This document shows, in pieces, positions 23,800 through 35,359 of a stretch of 64,000 nucleotides of DNA. The notes under the pieces were generated by a model. It saw nothing but the letters and a program-made list of their open reading frames with translations. It did not search any database and was not told the origin of the DNA. Source of the stretch: Rhizophagus irregularis (taxonomy: Eukaryota; Glomeromycota; Glomeromycetes; Glomerales; Glomeraceae); the NCBI RefSeq assembly GCF_026210795.1, contig NC_089446.1, positions 868,001 through 932,000 on the forward strand, read 5' to 3'. The first letter of the stretch is position 1. The number at the start of each line of letters is the position of its first letter. A program made the position numbers and the translations under genes.

Positions 23800-23900
23800 A
23801 TCCAGTGCAATTAATTATAAAAAAATCAGTTCTGTAAAACTTGGTTCAATATAACAAGTTTTTGGTACAAACAGGTTCGTTATAACTAGTGGCAACTGTA

Positions 23901-24194
23901 TATACAAATTTTAAATATATATATTATAGTATTTTGATCTACTTTGCAAGTTTACTTAGAGCAAAAAATGAGATTTTAAATGCTATTTTCAATTTATTTG
24001 ATTTTTCATTTTTTGTTTATCCATTTTTAAATATAATTTATTAGTAATTTTTTAGGATGCAAATTTTTAAGGATTCTAAAAATTCTATAATTAATAAAAA
24101 TCCTTAAAGAATTTTTCTTATCAGTATTAAAGGATATTAAAAGATTTTTATAGAATCTATTTATTTATATATAATTATTTATTTATAAATTATT
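23901..24194. other. Intergenic, no gene seen
   Basis: AT-rich DNA with GGATTCTAAAAATTCT-like short inverted words near 24070-24160. No coding or boundary signal is seen. Confidence 0.5.
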
Positions 24195-24208
24195 AATTAT
24201 AAACAAAT

Positions 24209-24459
24209 TTTAGATTCTGTAATTACCTGACGTTAAAGATAGGGCCTTATAGCTAAAATGACCTGTTTCTAAATGAAGTCTACCTATGGAGTTAAACGAT
24301 TATTTAACAATACATACATGAGGTACTATATGTATGACGAGTAGTTTGTAATTTAATTATATTAGAGTAGATGTTATTAAAACTTTATTTTATATATAGT
24401 TTCTTCTAATTTGTTTTTTTTTACTTTAATAAAACTGCAAATGTGCTGCAGAAAAAAAA
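24209..24459 (+). mobile_element. SINE-like retroposon, copy A
   Basis: A body of about 240 bp begins GATTCTGTAATTACCTGA and ends in an A run. It is flanked by an exact 14-bp direct repeat AATTATAAACAAAT (24195-24208 and 24460-24473). A second copy, roughly 80 percent identical by eye, is at 58841-59097. No open frame is present. A tail of A plus a variable-length duplication are signs of LINE-driven retroposition. I do not see a convincing tRNA or 5S head. Confidence 0.72.
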
Positions 24460-24619
24460 AATTATAAACAAATATTTTGTATATTTTTTTGTTATACAAA
24501 ATGCTATTCAAATTCTTTAACCTAAAAATATATTCTATTATAATTAGATGCCTAAAATATTTTCTAAATATATTATAAAATTAATACTACAATAATATCA
24601 CAATACATTATATACAAAC

Positions 24620-25005
24620 TAAAGCTCCGAATGGTTCAGTTCCATTTTTCAGTTCTTTTTTAATTGGTCAGAATCCATTTTGTGTAATAACTCACCATCC
24701 AGCAATCCAATCAATAGCTCATTGGAATCGTCTCATCAAGACGGTTCGAATGGTTCCAAAATCATCTTTCTAGTATCGATAGATGGCAAGTTAATTTGCC
24801 AATTTTTCAAAAAATAACTCGCCATCTATCGATGCTAGAAAGATAATTTTGGTACCATTCGAACCGTCTCAATGAGATGATTCCAACGAGCTATTGATCA
24901 GGTTTCTATGATCACTAGATGGCAAGTTATTGCACAAAACAGATTCTGACTAATCAGAAAAGAACTGAAAAATAGAACCGAACTGAACTGTTCAGAGCTT
25001 TAATA
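24620..25005. mobile_element. Foldback hAT-type MITE, 386 bp
   Basis: Almost the whole length is one inverted repeat. The left arm starts TAAAGCTCCGAATGGTTCAG and the right arm, read on the minus strand, starts TAAAGCTCTGAACAGTTCAG. The arms meet near 24805. The flanks carry a perfect 8-bp duplication ATACAAAC (24612-24619 and 25006-25013). No coding capacity. The 8-bp duplication points to mobilisation by a hAT transposase. Confidence 0.9.
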
Positions 25006-25239
25006 CAAACTATCATAAGATACTCATTATTAGTTTTGTAAAAGTATCATATAATAGTCAGTATAATATTAATTGTAATATTAATTTATTAATATATATC
25101 AGATATATTTAATATAATATAAATTGAAACAAATTATTGTATTTGTAAATAAAAGAAACTTTTCATTTGTCTTTTTCTTTTTTTAGTTCTTTTAAATAAT
25201 TTGTAAATAATCTAATTACAAAATAACCATCAGGAAATT

Positions 25240-25710
25240 ATATAGTGCGAAAAGTTGCGCAAGTTTACACATCATAATATTTCGTAAGCTTCCAGACCCG
25301 CTGCAAGTTTGCGTAAGCGTAATATTTTGTAACTTTTTAAAATATTTCGAAATATTACGATATGCAAAGCTTCGTAATTTTACGATTTGTAATATTCCGT
25401 AATTTTGCGGTTCGCAATATTTCGTAATTTTACATAATATTTCGTAAGTTTTCAGACCCGCCGCAAGTTTGCGTAAGCGTAATATTTTGTAACTTTTTAA
25501 AATATTTCGAAATATTACTGTATGCAAGGCTTCGTAATTTTACGATTCGTAATATTCTGTAATTTTACTGCGTAATACTTCGCAACTTTTTAAAATATTT
25601 CGAAATTCTATGATGCGTAATGTTCCATAATTTGACGATTCGTAATATTCTGTGATTTTACACAACTTAATATTTCGTAATATTTCAAAATATTTCGATA
25701 AATAATACTT
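25240..25710. repeat. Left subterminal repeat block
   Basis: There are two long copies (about 25285-25445 and 25460-25600) of CCGCAAGTTTGCGTAAGCGT, AATATTTTGTAACTTTTTAA and TTCGTAATTTTACGATT. These are made of CGTAATATT-type words, unusually CpG-rich for this window. Confidence 0.75.
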
Positions 25711-25939
25711 CATTTTCTGTACTATAAGTTTATATAATGTATGTTTTATTAGATATAATCATAAAAAATTACAAGTATTTATTAATATATACAGAATACA
25801 TAAAAGTAAAAAAAAGAAAGAGTAGAGTAACAATATTATTAGACGTAAAAAGAAGAGAAACAGCTATAGTAACGTTAGTATTAGATATAAAGATAAAAGA
25901 AATATTGTTATTATTGTTAGTATTAAGGTAAAAAGAGTT

Positions 25940-26345
25940 AAAGAAACAGTAAAAGGAGTAAAAGAAACATGGATATTATCGTTAGTATTAAAGTACAAGT
26001 AAAAAGAAATAAAGAAAACGTAGATAGTATTGTTAGTATTACGACATAAAGTAACAAAGAGGTAAAAAAAAAACGCGTTAATATTAAAATAATTAGTATT
26101 AATAAATAAATATTTCTATACCTGCAAAGTAATTGAACAAAAGAATAAAGAAATAAAGAGAAAGGAAAAAATAAACATGTTGTTAGTATTGTTAGTATCG
26201 TTAGTATTAAAGTACAAGTAAAAAGGAATAAAGGAAACATGGATATTATTGTTAGTATTACGATACAAAATAACAAAGAGGTAAAAAAAAATGAAAATAA
26301 TTAGTATTAATAAACAAATATTTCTATACCTGCAAAGCAATAAAT
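25940..26345. repeat. Direct duplication of about 200 bp
   Basis: GTTAGTATTAAAGTACAAGT, AACAAAGAGGTAAAAAAA and AATATTTCTATACCTGCAAAG occur in the same order twice (about 25990-26130 and 26200-26335). The region also repeats the word ATTGTTAGTATTA. Open frames on either strand here reflect low complexity. Confidence 0.7.
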
Positions 26346-26594
26346 TATGAAATATATGTAAATATATTGTATATAATTAAAGAAATAATAGAAAGAAGAG
26401 ACAAAAAAATTAAAAATATTGAACAAAAGAATAAAGAAATAAGAAACAAAAATAAATAAGACAAAAACGCGTGCATGATTAAATGATTAAATGATTAAAT
26501 CACATGCAAGGATCAGCCTAATTTGATTGGCCAGAAAATACGATATCGTAAAATTACGGAAATCCGCATTTTAAAAAATCACAGAAATTGTATA

Positions 26595-26810
26595 TGCACA
26601 ATTACTAAATATTATCCCCTCGTGATAAATTAAAAATTATCAACACAAATTCAACACAAATTTAACAAATTTAACGAAATTTGGCCAAAATTAACAAATT
26701 TTTACCAGAATTATCAACACAAATTGAACACAAATTGAACACAAATTTCAGCCACGATTTATTTATGTCACACCTGTGTTGTTAAGAATTAATAACCATT
26801 TTATTTATTA
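26595..26810 (+). repeat. Left inverted end of the Plavaka element
   Basis: It contains repeated CAACACAAATT.AACACAAA words and ends near GTGTTGTTAAGAATTAATAA. The inverted partner is at 32485-32696. Confidence 0.8.
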
Positions 26811-26871
26811 AAACTATATTAATTATGGTAAAAAAAATGCTATTACGTGTGATATATATAAAAAATAATAT

Positions 26872-28305
26872 TTATTTTTTATGCAACCCATAATTCTCTA
26901 ATAAACTATTTACATACCGACCTTCCTCCTCCGTGTTATAAGAGTCAATAGAAAGTATATCATCGTCAGCTATGCCATCATTGGCCGCACCATCGTTGGC
27001 CGCACCATCGTTGGCCGCACCATCGTTGGCCGCATCATCGTTAGCCGCACCATCGTTAGGCCTACCATCATTAGTCACACCATCATCAGCCGCACCTGCT
27101 CTATCGTCAGCTGCTCTATCACCACCATCGTCTACATCATTACCATCATGAGAATCATCATCCGAATGTGTAAATTTATCCCTATTTTCCAACTTTTGCT
27201 AAAAATCAATAAATAAATAAATAAACTGTAATTCAAATAATTCACATTTTGCAAATTGTAAATTAAAAACTTACTAAGTTGTTGATTATCTTCGACTTCA
27301 TTATACTTTCGCTCATTTGAATGTTTTGATTATTAGGATTTAAGTACGTTTCACATATGCTAATCGCATACGCTATTTGTGTTTTTGAGGGATTTTTATT
27401 TTCTTTTCGCAACTTATCAATTATCAGCGACATATATGTCGTAGGTTGCCCATCTTTAACCTTTTTAAATAGGTTGTTGTAACATCTTTTCACCTCCGCC
27501 TTACTCTTCCATTCCTGAATCTTTGACGGACTAGCCTGAGTGTTAATAGACGGTAATTTATGCCCAGTCGCTTCGAAAACAGAATACATAACGTCTTTAA
27601 CTCTAGACGTCGAACGTCCCTCGTATGCTTCTATGTTGTTGTACTAACTATTAAAAAAAAATGTTAGTATGAAATTTAATAAAATTCATAATTGCTTTAA
27701 CTTACAGTCGGGGCAATTTTTTTTTCGAAAAAAATAATCCATTGATTTTTTTTGAACTGGCGCATAAATTCCGGATTTTCGTCTTTTAAATATTTTTCGG
27801 TAGCGAGTTTGTACTCGTCTTGCGAAGGATAAACAAAATTTTCAAATAAAATTTTCGACACCTTCTTAACGAGCTCCTAATCAAACGAGGTTAGCATTTC
27901 AGGTTTACATTAAATAATATTCATCTTTATTACCTTTACATACTCTGGATCTATTGTATTATTATTATTTTTGTTATTATCGTTGAGCTTTTTTTCTATG
28001 CTCGAGAGACGGGTTTCGAGATTTTTTTGTCCGGTGATAAGAACTTCAAGCTTAGAAATTATCTGCGAATTGGTTCTTAATAGTTTTTCTATTGTTTTTT
28101 TATTAACTTTAACAATAAAATATAATTTAACTATATATTATATAATTTCTTTTATAAAGAATATGATACATATTATGTCATATATACCATCAACACTATC
28201 ATCGGATATTCTCACTCGCTTCTCAGCTTCGCTACCCTCAGTACTACGTTTTGAAAATCTTTCATTATCGTCAATTCTTCGTTTCTCGCCACGCTTTGTA
28301 GCCAT
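26872..28305 (-). CDS. Plavaka accessory gene, five exons, unknown function
   Basis: Predicted minus-strand exons are 28305-28188, 28088-27934, 27876-27706, 27643-27275 and 27198-26872, with GT..AG introns of 57-99 bp that keep the frame (379 residues). The N-terminus is basic (MATKRGEKRRIDDNERFSKR). A predicted coiled coil follows (LLRTNSQIISKLEVLITG .. LETRLSSIEKKL), then a folded aromatic-rich region (ELVKKVSKILFENF .. EFMRQFKKNQWIIFFEKK). The last exon is acidic with a tandem NDGAA five-residue repeat. I do not recognise the family. The coiled coil plus basic N-terminus suggests a DNA-binding partner of the transposase. No stop or frameshift is seen. Confidence 0.72.
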
Positions 28306-28940
28306 TATGATAATAAATTTGAAACGAAAATATGAGAAAAAGGAGGAAATATATGAGAAAAAAGAGGAAATATATGAGAAAAAGGTGAACTAGAAAATTC
28401 AAAAAGGATGAGGAAAAAGGGGGAAATACATGAATCAGAAATTCAGAAAAAGGAGGCAAGCTGTCATAAGGTAATTTCCGCCATTCTATACTAAAAAAGA
28501 AAAAAAACTTGCAAAATATTGCAAAAAATGGATGAACTAATGCGAAATATTACGAAAAATGAATGTACTAATGCAAAAATTTTGCATCGTGATATTACGA
28601 AAAAATATTGTAACACTTTCATAAGAGAACTTTAAAAAAAAACTCTCGTAAAAGCACATAGTACAATCGAAATATTAATCAAATCCAATTTATAAAAAAA
28701 TAACATGTTACACGATGAGGGGCTTTTATGCATGGAAAAAAAAAGTTGCAGCCAGTGAACTCATTTGGCTGATCAGATTGATAGTGATCTTGAGCGCTTA
28801 TAACCTGATTATCGTATAAATTTGTGGCTGATCATCCGTCCATTATTGTAAAAGTGATTTGCCGTGTTAAGCCAATAAATTTGCGGCTGATTATCAGATG
28901 ATTAGCCGATTGAATAAGCCATCCGAATTCTTACAGCCCG

Positions 28941-29161
28941 TTACAGCAAATTCAAAATATGCGAAACACTCAGCACTTTTGCTGTCAGATTCACTTGGCA
29001 GGTTGCCGGCAAATTGAAATAGTAAATAAAATAATAAACAATATTTATATGGTACATCATAGACTTGTTACATTTATTTTTAGATTTGCCAACCCACGAA
29101 CTCGGCAAGTTCCCGACAGCAAAATTGCTGAGTGTTTCGCATATTTTAAATTTTGCTATAA
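28941..29161. mobile_element. Foldback MITE between the two Plavaka genes
   Basis: The left arm TTACAGCAAATTCAAAATAT and the right arm, read on the minus strand (TTATAGCAAAATTTAAAATA), both continue through GCGAAACACTCAGCA and a CTTG-CGG block, for about 65 bp. The central 90 bp are unique. It lies in the presumed promoter region shared by the divergent genes. Open frames here are by-products of the inverted repeat. Confidence 0.75.
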
Positions 29162-29406
29162 TGCGTAAAATTGCGAATGATTCCGTGATATTAGCCACCA
29201 GATTCTTACAGCCAGTTCCATTCATTAATGCGTAAATTTGCGTAGTCGTGTCTATTCAAATAACTCAATCAATTGTAATCCATTCAATTAATTCATTAAA
29301 TTTTTACAATGAATTTGCAATATAATTTTATTAGCACACATAATCTCATATAAATTAAATAGTGAATTGATACTTTTCATCAAATTTGACGCGTTAATTT
29401 AGTAAC

Positions 29407-32387
29407 ATGAGTTTCAAATGCCCCCTTTGTATGCGAATATTCAGTCAACGCTTTGCATATACTCAACACGCCCAAAAATGCTTAAAAAATGTAGAAGTAG
29501 AAGTAGAAGATGATGATGATAATAATGATAGTGAAAAATATAGCAGTGAAATGGATACAAGAAGTAATCTAAGTAGTGAATATGAAAATGATAAAGTTGA
29601 GGTAATTATGTTATTCCAGATTATTCTTTTTAAAGAAAAAGCTCAAATTATACTAACTCATTTTGGTTTATAATTTTAGGTGGATGATGATAATAATGTA
29701 CAAAATATGTCATTTGACAGTATTGGAAGTGCAATATCAGAGATGAGCCTTGAAGATAGTAACTTTGAAAATATATTAGATTCATCTGAAGAGCCTGAAA
29801 TTTTTGAAGAACCCAAAAATCTCAATACCAAAACTTGCACAGAATTTCCTAATGATGCTTATAAAGATCTAATGTTATTAGTAACGAAATATAAAATAAA
29901 CAATAAAGGTGGTAATGAAATAATACGTTTTTTTAATAAACATTCAAATCTTACAGAATCACCATTACCAAAAAATATTGAACAGGGACGAGCATTTATG
30001 AATAATATGAAGTTTTCTAATTTAGAATTTAGTAAAGTTCTTATAACAAAACATAAGGATAAAGATTATTTTCTTTATTATCAAAACTTAATACAGTGCA
30101 TCAAAAATATCTTAACTGTTCCTGACATAACACAAAATTTTGCGCTATCTTACGAAAACTATGAGGTAAATAGTAAATATTAGTTAATTCAATAATTTAA
30201 ATAATATTTATTTTAATTTATTTATATTATTTTATAGTATAATAGAGAAAGTATTTACAGTGAACAAAACACTGGAAAATGGTGGAAAACTACGCAAGAA
30301 TCCTTACCTACTGGTTCCAAATTATTATCAATTATTTTATATTCAGATGCAACAACTACAGATACATTAGGAAAAAGTCAATTGCATCCAATATATATTT
30401 CATTAGGCAATATCCCAATATGGCGTCGTAATAAACAGGATGCAAAGCAACTTTTGGGATATTTACCAATTTTAGAAGCTGCAAATAAAGATCTGGTTCG
30501 TGATACCTTTCATAAATCTTTACGTCATTTACTAGAACCAATTATTTTATTAAAAGATGGTATAGACCTTTTTATAAATAATGAAAATACCTGGTTTTAT
30601 CCTAGAGTTTCAACTATTATTGCAGATTGGCCAGAAGCCGCAAGTTTTTGTTTAGTTTATAAATCCTCCAATTCAAGCCTTCCATGTCACTCCTGTTTAA
30701 TTAAAAGGGACAATCTTGCAAATATAAACTTATCGGTTAATGATGTAATACTAAGAACTCATGATGAAATGCGTAAATATTTTGAAAATGATACACAATA
30801 ATCTGTTTGCATAGAATCTGTACCTAATTTTTTTTGGGATTTGCCGTAAGTATGCAAAAGTAGAAATAATTATAATAACATATATATATATTAATTATAA
30901 ATATTTATATTATCAAGGAATATAAATATCTACTTGGCTACTGTTCCTGACAGAATGCATCATTTAGATTTGGGTTTATTTCGTTATCAAATTATCTTCA
31001 CGTGCGATATCTTAAAATTGCAACATGTTAATGGTAATAAATTAGTTGAAGAAGTAGCTCGCCGTCTAGCAGCAATTCCACGTTTTCCCGCCATTAAAAT
31101 TTTTTCCAATGGACTGCAGTCAATTGCAAGATTAACTGTTAATGAATATCGAAGTTTGATGAAAGTCATGATATTTGTTATTGATAATTTATATGATGAA
31201 AATAATAACGAAGTAGATAATTTTGTAAATAATGATGATCTTGTGAAATTGTACGAATATTGGAATGAAATGTATATTTTAAGTAGATATGAAGAATTTA
31301 GTGAAAGTGACTTGGAGAAATTTAATGTATGTATTAAAATTTTAGTAAAATCGAAAATTTAAATTAAATAAATTAAATTAACATTTAAATTTTAGGATGC
31401 AATACATAGATGGGCGCGGATGTTTGTCAAGGCTTTTAAATTTGTTTCTCCTTCCAATTTGAAGTTGCCTAAATTGCATTCATGGGTTTATCACATTATT
31501 GACTCAATACGATCTTATGGCGCAATAAATGGCTATACCACAGAAACTTACGAAAGTCTCCACAAATATTTCGTTAAAATACCCTACCGAATTAGCAATA
31601 AAAAAGATGTCGAACCTCAGCTTTTACGAACTGTAAGTATTTGGAAATTTATTTATTGTATATATTTATTATATAACTTAAGATGGAAATTAAATTAATA
31701 GATAAAACGTCAAGCAATATCTATTAGAATGTCTCAACATTCAGTGAATCCGGCAAAAACACCTCGCACTTGTAAATTTTCTGCAAGACTCTTTGATTTC
31801 TCTTTACAAGATGCAAATACATTTTTTAATGAAAAAAAAGATTCCGTAGACAATAAAATGCAGACCGGTTTTGCTAGATTTATAAGTTGTCTGGATTCAT
31901 ATCTAGATTTACTCGATGGGTTCACAATTATTGGTGAAACCCGAATAAACATATACGGATCGGTAACACTGGAAAATGGTGCCATAATGCGTGCCACAAA
32001 CAGGTATCATAATAAAGTATGGTTTAGCGACATAGCTATTTCAATGGATTCTGAAGAATCAAATGATTATATATCAGACAAAGGACTTTGTTATGGACAG
32101 GTATTTTTCCAATTTATGTAATAATTTATTATAAAGTATTAATAAATATTTATTATTTATAGGCCTTATTGTTAGCAGAAGTATTAACAGACCCACCGCT
32201 AAATCTCGCATTAATTCAATGGTACGATTTTAAATCTAAAAGGAACCCATATTTATATGGATGTCCTCACTTAAAATTGATAGAATTATATAACTTTGTA
32301 GCTATAGAGTCTATACATGGTGTCGTTCACATAGTACCCCGATTTGATAAACAAAATGAATATTTCGTAAATAAATATATTTTTTAG
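29407..32387 (+). pseudogene. Plavaka transposase, seven exons, one in-frame TAA
   Basis: Predicted exons are 29407-29601, 29680-30165, 30238-30845, 30918-31326, 31396-31632, 31702-32100 and 32163-32387. All introns are GT..AG and 62-78 bp, and the first contains TACTAAC. The frame gives 852 codons with a single TAA at 30799-30801 (DTQ-TAA-SVCIESV), consistent with CAA to TAA. A zinc finger starts the protein (CPLCMRIFSQRFAYTQHAQKC). Plavaka hallmarks follow: ILYSDATTTDTLGKS, ISLGNIPIWRR, a CHSC knuckle, VPDRMHHLDLGLF, HSWVYHIIDSIRSYGAING and TYESLHKYFVK. Apart from the stop the gene is well preserved and could be a very recent casualty, or a sequencing error could explain it. Confidence 0.85.
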
Positions 32388-32484
32388 TCACTTGATATAG
32401 GAGTTTTGATTTATTTTAATAAAATTATATCCTTAAAGAATTTATGGTCACGTTTCCCATATCATAAATAAAATGCAGATTTAT

Positions 32485-32696
32485 TTATTTAATTATTAAC
32501 AACACGGGTGTGACATAAATAAATCGTGACTGAAATTTGTGTTCAATTTGTGTTCAATTTGTGTTGATAATTCTGGTAAAAAATTATTAATTTTGGCCAA
32601 ATTTCGTTAAATTTGTTAAATTTGTGTTGAGTTTGTGTTGAATTTGTGTTGCGTAATTTTTTATTTATCACAAGTGGATGATATTTAGTAATTGCA
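32485..32696 (-). repeat. Right inverted end of the Plavaka element
   Basis: Inverted partner of 26595-26810, matching over about 200 bp with scattered differences (for example CACACCCGTGTTGTTAATAA against CACACCTGTGTTGTTAAGAA). Confidence 0.8.
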
Positions 32697-32699
32697 TGT

Positions 32700-33240
32700 A
32701 CGACGTACAAGATTTTTTTTTATGATTTTTTTAAGAAATGTACGCAAAATATTTAATCAGAATATAATTGTTTTATTTTTAAATATGATATATTGATGAT
32801 TTTTTTTTTAAAAAAAAAAATTGATTTTTTTAAAATTCAATAGAATGTGCTAATAATAAATTGGTTTATTTTTAAATATAATATATTGATATTTATATTT
32901 AAATAACCAAAACATGTATATGATTTTTAATTATTTTTAATTGAAATCATGTACATGATTTTTAATTATTTTTAATTGAAATCAAACTAAGATTTTTTTT
33001 TTAAAAAAAAATTAAAATAAATTAAGTGATTTATATTTATATTTAGAATCATGATATTTATATTTAGATAATCCATATCCGCATGAGATTTAATTAATAT
33101 GTTTAATGATGAAAAGTCTAATAAATTAAATTTTAATTAAAACGAGAAATAAAATCAAACCAAAGAAGTATTGTTCAAATTTTATTTAAAGTGACATTTT
33201 ACGACTTTCTTTCAAATTTTTACTCATCCCAAAATCAAAT
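32700..33240. other. AT-rich spacer
   Basis: Homopolymer-rich DNA with two copies of CATG.ATATGATTTTTAATT-type words (32910-32990). No gene is seen; the last 60 bp are presumably the leader of the Myb/SANT-like gene. Confidence 0.5.
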
Positions 33241-33248
33241 TACTAATA

Positions 33249-33873
33249 ATGCCTCGCCACACACGTCGTCGTTCCCACTATAACGTCCATTGGAACTGGG
33301 CTATGATGGACGAACTTGTTGACATACGCCGAGACAGAAACCGCGCCTACCACAATATTAATGGTAGAAGCCGCCAAGATTTTTGGGACTCTGTTGCCAA
33401 TAGGTTCATATGACTAATATCTATAATTTCTTTAAGAAAGAATTTAAATTCAAATTAACCAATCCATTTAATTGAATCAGAATAAATAGAATATTTCGAA
33501 CGAGGGTTTCCGGGCAACAGTGCAGCCAAAAGTGGAGGAACCTCGTCAGGGATTACCATGTAAGTAAATAAATAACATTACATTCATATAAATTAAATGT
33601 ATTTACCGAATATTCAAACTGATTTTGATATTTAGAACTATGTCCTTTATCGTAATGGTAACCCTGGGCGGCGGCTGTGGACGCGTACCGGCGCAAGATA
33701 TTATCGCGAATTTAGAACGAGATTTTGGGAGAGGCCGGGTAATTATACTATAATAAAATTTATAATTAATATTTACGTTCATGTTTTAAATTTGATAAAT
33801 TTGATCAATTTTAGTCACGCGTGACGATCGTAGGGCAAGGAGAAACTTACCTACGTATCGTAGAAGAAGATAA
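33249..33873 (+). CDS. Small Myb/SANT-like DNA-binding protein, four exons
   Basis: Predicted exons are 33249-33403, 33490-33559, 33636-33738 and 33815-33873 (128 residues), each intron GT..AG and 76-86 bp, with phases that fit exactly. The protein has the spaced tryptophans of a trihelix/Myb-SANT domain (HWNWAMMDELVDIRRDRN .. DFWDSVANRI .. CSQKWRNLVRDYHNY) and an Arg-rich tail (RRARRNLPTYRRRR). The first exon is richer in GC than its surroundings. It lies outside the Plavaka ends but inside the 25.2-34.9 kb inverted ends, so it likely belongs to the outer element. Myb-like partners are known in PIF/Harbinger transposons; that parallel is inference. It is easy to miss because no exon exceeds 160 bp. 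Confidence 0.75.
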
Positions 33874-34249
33874 TTATTTTTATTTTTTTATTATTTATTA
33901 AGTAAGTAGCTAGGCCCAGTCCGTACCAAATATTGGCTGGAGACTCACGTTTTTTTTGGGCTGTGACTGATACTGACGTCCACGCCGTACAGCCTGGGTA
34001 CTATTTTATAAAATAGTAGCGAACAAGTATCAAATGTGTATTTTTTTTATTAAGTTATAATAAAAATTAGAATTTACTTTAATTTTTAACATAAAAATTG
34101 TAAATAATAAAAATTCGTAAATAAAAATAAATTTGCTTTCCCAAACTTAAAAAAAAAGGTGTTTATATAAAAGAAAAGGTGTTTATATTATTTTTGATTA
34201 TTCAATAGTATCACATGCCCCTTGTATACGTTCTACTGCATATGCAGTT

Positions 34250-34910
34250 TACAATCTCGTAAATTTTCGAAATATTTCAACCGTAATATTACGCAGGTTT
34301 ACAGTTTCGTAAATTTTTGAAATATTTCAACCGTAATATTACGCAGGTTTACAGTTTCGTAAATTTGCAGAATATTTTGACCGTAATATTACGCAGGTTT
34401 ACAGTTTCGTAAATTTTCGAAATATTTTAACCGTAATATTACGCAGGTTTACAGTTTCGTAAATTTTCGAAATATTTTAACCGTAATATTACGCAGGTTT
34501 ACAGTTTCGTAAATTTTCGAAATATTTCAACCGTAATATTACGCAGGTTTACAGTTTCGTAAATTTTCGAAATATTTTAACCGTAATATTACGCAGGTTT
34601 ACAGTTTTGTAAATTTTCGAAATATTTCAACCGTAATATTACGCAGGTTTACAGTTTCATAAATTTTCGAAATATTTCAACCGTAATATTATGCAGGTTT
34701 ACAGTTTCGTAAATTTGCAGAATATTTTGACCGTAATATTGCGTAAATCTTACGATATTGAAAACTCACGTAATATTTTAACCGTAATATCACATAAATC
34801 TTACGAAATTGTAAACTTACGTAATATTTTGAAATTTTTCAAAATATTATGCCATAAACTTTCGTAAACTTACAAAATCGTAAACTTACGCAATTTTTCG
34901 CGCTATAAAA
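34250..34910. repeat. 50-bp satellite in the right subterminal region
   Basis: About ten units of exactly 50 bp: CCGTAATATTACGCAGGTTT, then ACAGTTTCGTAAATTTTCGA, then AATATTTTAA. Divergence is small apart from variants with GCAGAATATTTTGA (34368, 34716). CpG sites in TTACG and TTCG are largely kept. The array ends in looser copies that run into the inverted end of the composite element. Confidence 0.9.
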
Positions 34911-35359
34911 TTTCCTGATGACTTATAAAGAAATAAATTTTATTAGTAAAAATTTTGCTTAACAGTTAGTAATATTTATTATAATTTTTTTACTTGTTAT
35001 ATTTAATATATTCTACATAATTTCACTTTATCACTTTATGGGCCAGTGCAAAAAGATTCGTACCTCACTAAAAATAGATAAGATTTACATTAAGGTCAAA
35101 TATTGCACAACAACACTAGTCGAAATAAGGCAAATCGGAAATAAGGCAAATCGTCCTTATTTCAGCTGAATTTCGGCTAATAATTGACGATCGTCTGTAT
35201 ATCAGGTGACATTCGGCATAGCCAATTTCCGATTTCACTAGTTGAAAAAGGCCGGCCTATATTCAATTAAAAATTCGACCATGATCTACGATTAGACATT
35301 GGTCAAATAGTCTAATTAAACGTCACGCATTACACATATCAAAGTTTAAAAAAGGATCT

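Larger units (their letters stand above)
20273..23898. mobile_element. Pogo/Tc1-like MITE split by a hAT element
   Basis: The ends are inverted: CAGTCACCACTGAATATAAC on the left, and on the minus strand of the right CAGTTGCCACTAGTTATAAC. Both are followed by GAACC, and both are flanked by TA (20271-20272, 23899-23900). Without the hAT insert the element is about 520 bp and has no transposase. A related element with similar ends lies at 39590-41173. Confidence 0.8.
26595..32696. mobile_element. Plavaka-type (CACTA superfamily) element, two divergent genes, long inverted ends
   Basis: About 200 bp at 26595-26810 (TGCACAATTACTAAATAT, repeated ACACAAATT words, TTTATGTCACACCTGTGTTG) is matched in inverted orientation at about 32485-32696. 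The minus-strand gene 28305-26872 and the plus-strand transposase 29407-32387 start about 1.1 kb apart and point outward. A foldback element lies between them. The exact tips and target duplication are unclear. Confidence 0.8.
25228..34920. mobile_element. Composite element with inverted ends, 9.7 kb
   Basis: CATCAGGAAATTATATAGTG at 25228 matches the minus strand of 34920 (CATCAGGAAATTTTATAGCG), and the match continues through GCGAAAA.TTGCG.AAGTTTAC. The next few hundred bases on each side are made of the same AATATTTCGTAA-like words in inverted orientation. Between them lie a complete two-gene Plavaka element and a Myb/SANT-like gene. I could not define a target duplication, so the exact ends and the autonomy of the outer element are open. 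Confidence 0.65.

Noticed and set aside
34255-34760. Regular 50-bp repeats as a CRISPR array
   Set aside because: The units are contiguous without unique spacers, the genome is eukaryotic, and the array is subterminal in a transposon.
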